The notes below the pieces were generated by a model. That model searched no databases and had not been told where the DNA came from. It was given only the letters and a program-made list of their open reading frames with translations. Both the position numbers and the translations under genes were made by a program. A DNA stretch of 16,099 nucleotides from JAWXBK01 sp040878185 (GTDB lineage Bacteria > Pseudomonadota > Alphaproteobacteria > Dongiales > Dongiaceae): assembly GCA_040878185.1 (NCBI GenBank), contig JBBDMS010000049.1, forward strand, positions 1 through 16,099, written 5' to 3'. Positions 12,115 to 16,099 of this stretch are shown in pieces (position 1 is the stretch's first letter; each line of letters opens with the position of its first letter).

Positions 12115-12585
12115 ATGCGCCTCAACCCTGCGCCTGCCCTGATGGCAGGCCTCCTCGCGACCGTTCTCGCCGCAACATCGCTGCCGGCGCTCGCCGCCGA
12201 CGAACCGGTTTTGACCGGCACGCTCTACAAGGATCCGGCCTGCGGCTGCTGCGCGGAATATGGCGCCTATCTCCGTGAGAACGGTTTCGAACTCGAGATC
12301 GTCAACACCGACGACCTGGCCTCGATCAAACAGGCGCATGGCGTGCCGGCCGACTTCGAGGGCTGCCACTCGCTCACGATCGGCGATTACATCGTCGAGG
12401 GCCATGTGCCGGTTGCGGTCATCCTGCGGCTGCTGACCGAGCAGCCGGACATTGCCGGCATCTCGCTGCCCGGTATGCCGATGGGCTCGCCCGGCATGAG
12501 CGGCGACAAGGAAGGTCCGTTCGAGATCTATGCGATCGGCAGCGGTGCCGATGCCGGCAAGGCGGAAATCTTTGCCGTCGAGTGA
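12115..12585 (+). CDS. DUF411 periplasmic metal-binding-like protein
   Basis: A 156-residue precursor. Residues 1-28 form a signal peptide (Ala/Leu-rich core, SLPALAA end), so the protein is exported to the periplasm. The mature part has the DUF411 layout: YKDPACGCCAEY with a Cys-x-Cys-Cys cluster (43, 45, 46), EGCHS (Cys84, His85) and VEGHVP (His97), a thioredoxin-like arrangement. DUF411 members are found near copper-resistance genes and are thought to bind metal; the chemistry is not settled. The Met-rich tail (LPGMPMGSPGMSG, about 119-131) would suit copper binding. GGAG lies 7 bases before the ATG. It is divergent from acuI; no other copper gene is nearby. The 174-base gap upstream holds no clear promoter. 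Confidence 0.88.
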   Translation: MRLNPAPALMAGLLATVLAATSLPALAADEPVLTGTLYKDPACGCCAEYGAYLRENGFELEIVNTDDLASIKQAHGVPADFEGCHSLTIGDYIVEGHVPVAVILRLLTEQPDIAGISLPGMPMGSPGMSGDKEGPFEIYAIGSGADAGKAEIFAVE

Positions 12586-12613
12586 GGTTTCTGCGGTGAA
12601 CGCCTGACCTCGC

Positions 12614-13711
12614 TCATTCGCCAACGCCCAGCCGTCCCACCGCCTTCAGCGCGGCACCGACCGCCTGATCCATATTGTAGTAGCGATATTGTGCGAGCCG
12701 GCCGACGAACGTCGCGTTGCCCTCGGCGGCCGCCAGCGCCTGGTAACGCTGATACAAAATCGCATTCTCCGGTCGCGGGATCGGATAGAACGGCTCGCCC
12801 TCGCTCTGCGGATACTCGCGCATGATCGAAGTACCCGCGTGAATCTGCCCGGTCAGATGCTTGAATTCGGTGATGCGCGTGAACGCTTCCTCGTTCGGAT
12901 AGTTGACCGTCCCGACCGGCTGGAAACGTTCGACAGCCGGCAGATGCTCGTGCTCGAAGCGCAATGAGCGATAGGGCAGCGCACCATGTCGGTAATCGAA
13001 ATAGGCATCGATCGGGCCGGTATAGATCAGATGATCCCAGGCAAAGCGGTTCCGGATATCCGCGAAATCGACGCCGAACTGCATCTCGATATTCGGATGA
13101 TCCAGCATCGCCCCGAACATCGCCGTGTAGCCATCGGCCGGCATGAACTGGAATTCGTCGCCAAAGCAGCGATCGTCGTCGCCGGTCCGCGTCACGATGC
13201 GGCGCGCCACCTCTGGTGCGAGTTGCGCCAGATCGAGACCCCATTGCTTGCGGGTGTAACCGCGGAAGAACCGGTCGCAGAGATCGGCGCCGACGGCATT
13301 GAGCACGACGTCTTCACTTGTCCGCTCCGGCTCGCGCCTTTCGCGGACGCGATCGAGATAGGCCCGGATTCCCGCCTCGTCGTGATCCAGACCGTATAGC
13401 CGGTTGATCGTCTTGCGGTTGATCGGAAAGGGATAGAGCTCGCTCCCGACGCGCGCCAGGATGCGATGCTCGTAGAATCGCCATTGCGTGAACCGCGACA
13501 GATAGTCGAACACGCGCTGGCTGTTGGTATGGAAAATATGCGGACCATAGACGTGGATCAGCACGCCGTCCGCATCGAGCCTGTCATAGGCATTGCCACC
13601 GACATGCGACCGCTGGTCGACGATCAACACCCTGGTTCCGTTCGCCGCCAGCCGTTCCGCACAGACGCTGCCGGTAAATCCGGCGCCGACGATCAGGACC
13701 GGGACATGCAC
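12614..13711 (-). CDS. glf: UDP-galactopyranose mutase
   Basis: A 365-residue FAD enzyme that interconverts UDP-galactopyranose and UDP-galactofuranose, providing the galactofuranose donor for surface polysaccharide. It acts in the cytoplasm and needs reduced flavin. FAD-binding features are GAGFTGS at 9-15 and the HVGGNAYD segment at about 36-43. Family motifs YGPHIFHT (about 55-62), RKQWG (near 154), and YTGPIDAYFDYRHGALPYRS (near 231-250) are intact, as is the late RLAQYRYYNMDQAV. The length is normal. The start is GTG at 13711 with only a weak upstream GAGCTGA. It begins 9 bases after the hydrolase stop, so both may share one transcript. No glycosyltransferase genes lie beside it, so it is not in a visible polysaccharide cluster. 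Confidence 0.95.
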   Translation of the reverse strand: MHVPVLIVGAGFTGSVCAERLAANGTRVLIVDQRSHVGGNAYDRLDADGVLIHVYGPHIFHTNSQRVFDYLSRFTQWRFYEHRILARVGSELYPFPINRKTINRLYGLDHDEAGIRAYLDRVRERREPERTSEDVVLNAVGADLCDRFFRGYTRKQWGLDLAQLAPEVARRIVTRTGDDDRCFGDEFQFMPADGYTAMFGAMLDHPNIEMQFGVDFADIRNRFAWDHLIYTGPIDAYFDYRHGALPYRSLRFEHEHLPAVERFQPVGTVNYPNEEAFTRITEFKHLTGQIHAGTSIMREYPQSEGEPFYPIPRPENAILYQRYQALAAAEGNATFVGRLAQYRYYNMDQAVGAALKAVGRLGVGE

Positions 13712-13720
13712 CAGCGTCGA

Positions 13721-14542
13721 TCAGCTCTTGAGAAATGCCAGCAGGTCTTCATTGAGCCGATCGCCCCACGGACCGAAGAATCCATGCGGCCCGCCGTCAT
13801 AGACCTTGAGCGTCGCATTCTTCACCAGTTTCACCGATGCATGGGCCGAAGCGCCAATCGGCACGATCTGGTCTTCGCTGCCATGCACGATCAGCACTGG
13901 CACCTGAATCTTCTTGAGATCTTCGGTGAAATCCGTTTCCGAGAACGCCTTGATGCAATCGTAGGCCGGCTTGACGCCGCACATCATGCCTTGCAGCCAC
14001 CAGAAATCGCGCTGGCCCTGCGAAATCTTGGGGCCGGGCTTGTTGGCGCCGTAAAAAGGTTCCGGGAAATCGCGAAAGAGCTGCGCGCGATCGGCGACGA
14101 GCTTGGCGCGAAGATCGTCGAAGACCGAAATCGGCAGTCCGCCGGGATTGGCCGGCGTCTTGAGCATCAGCGGCGGAACGGCACCCACCAGCACAGCCTT
14201 GCCGACCCGCTTGCCGCCATGTCGCCCGAGATATCGCGTTACCTCGCCGCCGCCGGTCGAATGTCCGATATGGACAGCGTCCTTCAGATCGAGCGCCTCG
14301 ACGAGCGTATTCAGATCGGCGGCATAAGTGTCCATCTCATTGCCGTGCCAGGTCTGGCCCGAGCGACCGTGGCCGCGGCGATCGTGCGCGATGACGCGGA
14401 AGCCGCGCTCGCCGAGAAACAGCATCTGCCGATCCCAATCGTCACCGGTCAGCGGCCAGCCATGACTGAAGACGACGGGGCGGCCTTTGCCCCAGTCCTT
14501 GTAATAGATCTCGGTGCCGTCCTTGGTTGTGATCGTGGGCAT
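13721..14542 (-). CDS. Alpha/beta hydrolase, cofactor-free haloperoxidase (chloroperoxidase) type
   Basis: A 273-residue cytoplasmic alpha/beta hydrolase, the usual length for cofactor-free haloperoxidases, which are perhydrolases/esterases in practice. The catalytic triad is Ser95 in IGHSTGGGEV, Asp224 in HGSEDQIVP and His253 in GGPHGFF. The oxyanion segment FSHGWPL is at 25-31 and the strand DRRGHGRS at 54-61. An ATG three codons upstream (14551) directly abuts the AAAGGG, whereas the ATG at 14542 has it at 8 bases, so 14542 is chosen. It reads toward glf with a 9-base gap. The 93-base gap upstream, to the dihydroorotase stop, shows no clear promoter or terminator. The natural substrate cannot be told from sequence. 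Confidence 0.9.
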   Translation of the reverse strand: MPTITTKDGTEIYYKDWGKGRPVVFSHGWPLTGDDWDRQMLFLGERGFRVIAHDRRGHGRSGQTWHGNEMDTYAADLNTLVEALDLKDAVHIGHSTGGGEVTRYLGRHGGKRVGKAVLVGAVPPLMLKTPANPGGLPISVFDDLRAKLVADRAQLFRDFPEPFYGANKPGPKISQGQRDFWWLQGMMCGVKPAYDCIKAFSETDFTEDLKKIQVPVLIVHGSEDQIVPIGASAHASVKLVKNATLKVYDGGPHGFFGPWGDRLNEDLLAFLKS

Positions 14543-14635
14543 CGCAGCCATCCCTTTCGCTTATGAAATGCGCTTCTCAATACTGCATTCATCGACGACA
14601 GGCACGACGCATAAGCTTTCCGAGCGAAGTGGCGT

Positions 14636-15976
14636 TCAGCCGCCGCGCGCCATCGTTTCGGTGAAGCGGATCGGTTGTCCCCGCGGTTTGTCGACCAGCG
14701 CGCGATCGCGCATCACGCTTAGTCCGCGCACGATCGTCGCGATCGGCCGTCCCGTCACTTTCATGCCGGCGAAAGGCGTCCAGCCGCATTTGCTCGCGAT
14801 CCAGTCGTTCTCGATCGTCCATTTCGCCTTCAGATCGACCAGCGTGAGGTCCGCATCGTAACCGAGCGCGATACGGCCCTTGCCGGCGATATTGTAGATG
14901 CGCGCGGCACTCGCACTGGTGAGATCGACGAACCGTTCGAGTGTCAGCCGGCCCTGTGCAACATGATCGAGCAGGAGCGGCACCAGCGTTTGCACGCCCG
15001 GCATGCCCGACGGGCTCTGCGGATAGGGCTTTGCCTTCTCTTCCTTCGTATGCGGCGCATGGTCGGAGCCGATCACGTCGACCACGCCGTCGCTCACCGC
15101 ACGCCACAGCGCGTCGCGATGACGGGCATCGCGGATCGGCGGGTTCATCTGCGCGAAGGTCCCGAGCCGCTCGTAGCAGTCGGGCGCGGCAAGCGTCAGA
15201 TGTTGCGGCGTCGTCTCGACCGTCACCAGATCCTTCGCGCCCGCGAGAAACGCCATCTCTTCGGCCGTCGTCACATGCAAAACATGGATGCGCCGCCCCG
15301 CTTTGCGCGCGAGCGCGACGATGCGCCTGGTTGCCTTGAGCGCCGTTTCCTCGTCGCGCCACACCGGATGCATCGAAACATCCGCTCCCTCGCGCACCAA
15401 AGCGAGCCGCTCGCGCAAACGCGGCTCGTCCTCGGCATGGATCGCGCAACGCCGGGTGCCGCTGCGCAGCACCGATTCGAGTGCATAGTCGTCGGCAACC
15501 AGCAGGCTCCCGGTCGAACTCCCCATAAAGATCTTCACGCCGCAGCAGCCCGGCAGGCGCTCCAGGCTCGCGAGCTCGCCTGCATTCTCTTCCGATGCGC
15601 CAGCGAAGAATGCGAAATCGCACCAGGCCCGCCCGGTCGCCCGCGCGACCTTGTCTGCGATCGCCGCTGCGGTCGTCGTGGGTGGGGTGGTGTTCGGCAT
15701 TTCGAAAACCGCCGTCACCCCGCCCAGGACCGCTGCCCGCGTGCCGCTCTCGAGATCTTCCTTATGTTCGAGACCCGGTTCGCGGAAATGGACCTGCGTA
15801 TCGATCGCGCCCGGCAGCACATGGAGGCCCGTCGCGTCGATCGTTTCGGCGGCCGGTAGCGTGACCCGGCCAAGGGCCACGATCCGCCCGTCCCGGACGC
15901 CGATATCGCAAGCTGCAATGCCATTGGGCGTCGCGGCGATGCCGCCGCGGACGAGAAGGTCGAGCTTTTGTTCCAA
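14636..15976 (-). CDS. pyrC: Dihydroorotase, QxH-motif class
   Basis: A 446-residue amidohydrolase that closes N-carbamoyl-aspartate to dihydroorotate, step three of pyrimidine synthesis. Seen: metal site segment DTQVHFREPG at 59-68, EMPNT at 92-96, Lys148 in GVKIFMGSSTG (likely the carbamylated lysine), His180 in AIHAEDE, His234 in VLHVT, and Asp305 in GSDHAPH. The first metal-ligand histidine of the usual Asp-x-His-x-His is Gln61 here; His63 remains. I recall this DTQVH form from alphaproteobacterial dihydroorotases. The frame's only good start is TTG at 15976 with GGAG 7 bases upstream; the first methionine inside (Met93) is far too late. Allantoinase and hydantoinase are relatives, but HFREPG and the overall sequence favour dihydroorotase. 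Confidence 0.88.
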   Translation of the reverse strand: MEQKLDLLVRGGIAATPNGIAACDIGVRDGRIVALGRVTLPAAETIDATGLHVLPGAIDTQVHFREPGLEHKEDLESGTRAAVLGGVTAVFEMPNTTPPTTTAAAIADKVARATGRAWCDFAFFAGASEENAGELASLERLPGCCGVKIFMGSSTGSLLVADDYALESVLRSGTRRCAIHAEDEPRLRERLALVREGADVSMHPVWRDEETALKATRRIVALARKAGRRIHVLHVTTAEEMAFLAGAKDLVTVETTPQHLTLAAPDCYERLGTFAQMNPPIRDARHRDALWRAVSDGVVDVIGSDHAPHTKEEKAKPYPQSPSGMPGVQTLVPLLLDHVAQGRLTLERFVDLTSASAARIYNIAGKGRIALGYDADLTLVDLKAKWTIENDWIASKCGWTPFAGMKVTGRPIATIVRGLSVMRDRALVDKPRGQPIRFTETMARGG

Positions 15977-16099
15977 CGTGGGGCTCCGGATCAGGCGGGC
16001 GGCGGATGGCGGGCAAGCGGCGGCAGTTTATGCTATCCCGGCGCGGCGGGTCGACCGCCGGCCGCGCCGGATCGGCCCTGCTCCGGCGGATTTCCGCTT
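15977..16099. other. Upstream region of the dihydroorotase gene
   Basis: 123 bases to the window edge with no supported gene. On the minus strand a GATAGCATAAA segment (around 16030) could be a -10 region, but no matching -35 box is seen at a proper distance. Confidence 0.3.

Noticed and set aside
13466..14566. 366-codon plus-strand open frame opposite glf and the hydrolase
   Set aside because: Spans two well-defined genes on the other strand; composition is that of a shadow frame.
14963..15859. 298-codon plus-strand open frame opposite the dihydroorotase
   Set aside because: Shadow of a complete amidohydrolase with conserved active-site residues.
1..16099. tRNA or rRNA genes, including a tRNA attachment site
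   Set aside because: No segment with a tRNA T-arm/anticodon layout or rRNA signature was seen on either strand by eye.

Overview
The window looks like high-GC alphaproteobacterial chromosome carrying the right-hand part of a podovirus-type prophage. Host assignment rests on the strong G/C codon bias, the AcuI-type reductase, the QxH-type dihydroorotase and a cluster of short palindromes of a kind I associate with alphaproteobacteria. It is an inference; no rRNA or tRNA is present to confirm it.

Positions 1 to about 10,940 are prophage. Packaging and head genes all read leftward (minus strand) from about 9,520: two small phage proteins, a probable small terminase subunit, the large terminase, a Gp13/DUF2833-like protein, two small phage proteins, a Calx-beta adhesin-like protein, a sulfotransferase, the T7/BPP-1-type portal (head-tail connector), a Bbp19-like protein, and the start of a probable scaffold or capsid-assembly gene that runs off the left edge. 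The adhesin 3' half and the sulfotransferase have visibly lower G+C than their neighbours and end at a strong terminator, so they look like recently acquired cargo. At 9,637 an S24/LexA-type repressor reads rightward, divergent from the structural genes, followed by one small phage gene. Copies of a GCGTAAT motif sit inside or beside the promoter-like sequences on both sides of the repressor and are the likely operators. No integrase, replication, lysis or Cro-like gene lies in the window.

The unit between the small and large terminase genes (7,938-8,261) is notable. It holds a near-consensus promoter, a terminator only about 17 bases past its predicted start, and three hairpins sharing one loop core in alternating orientation.

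A bidirectional terminator at about 10,899-10,937 separates prophage from host. The host side holds acuI (minus), a periplasmic DUF411 protein (plus), glf for UDP-galactopyranose mutase (minus), a cofactor-free haloperoxidase-type alpha/beta hydrolase (minus) and a dihydroorotase (minus). These are ordinary metabolic genes with no evident pathway link to one another.
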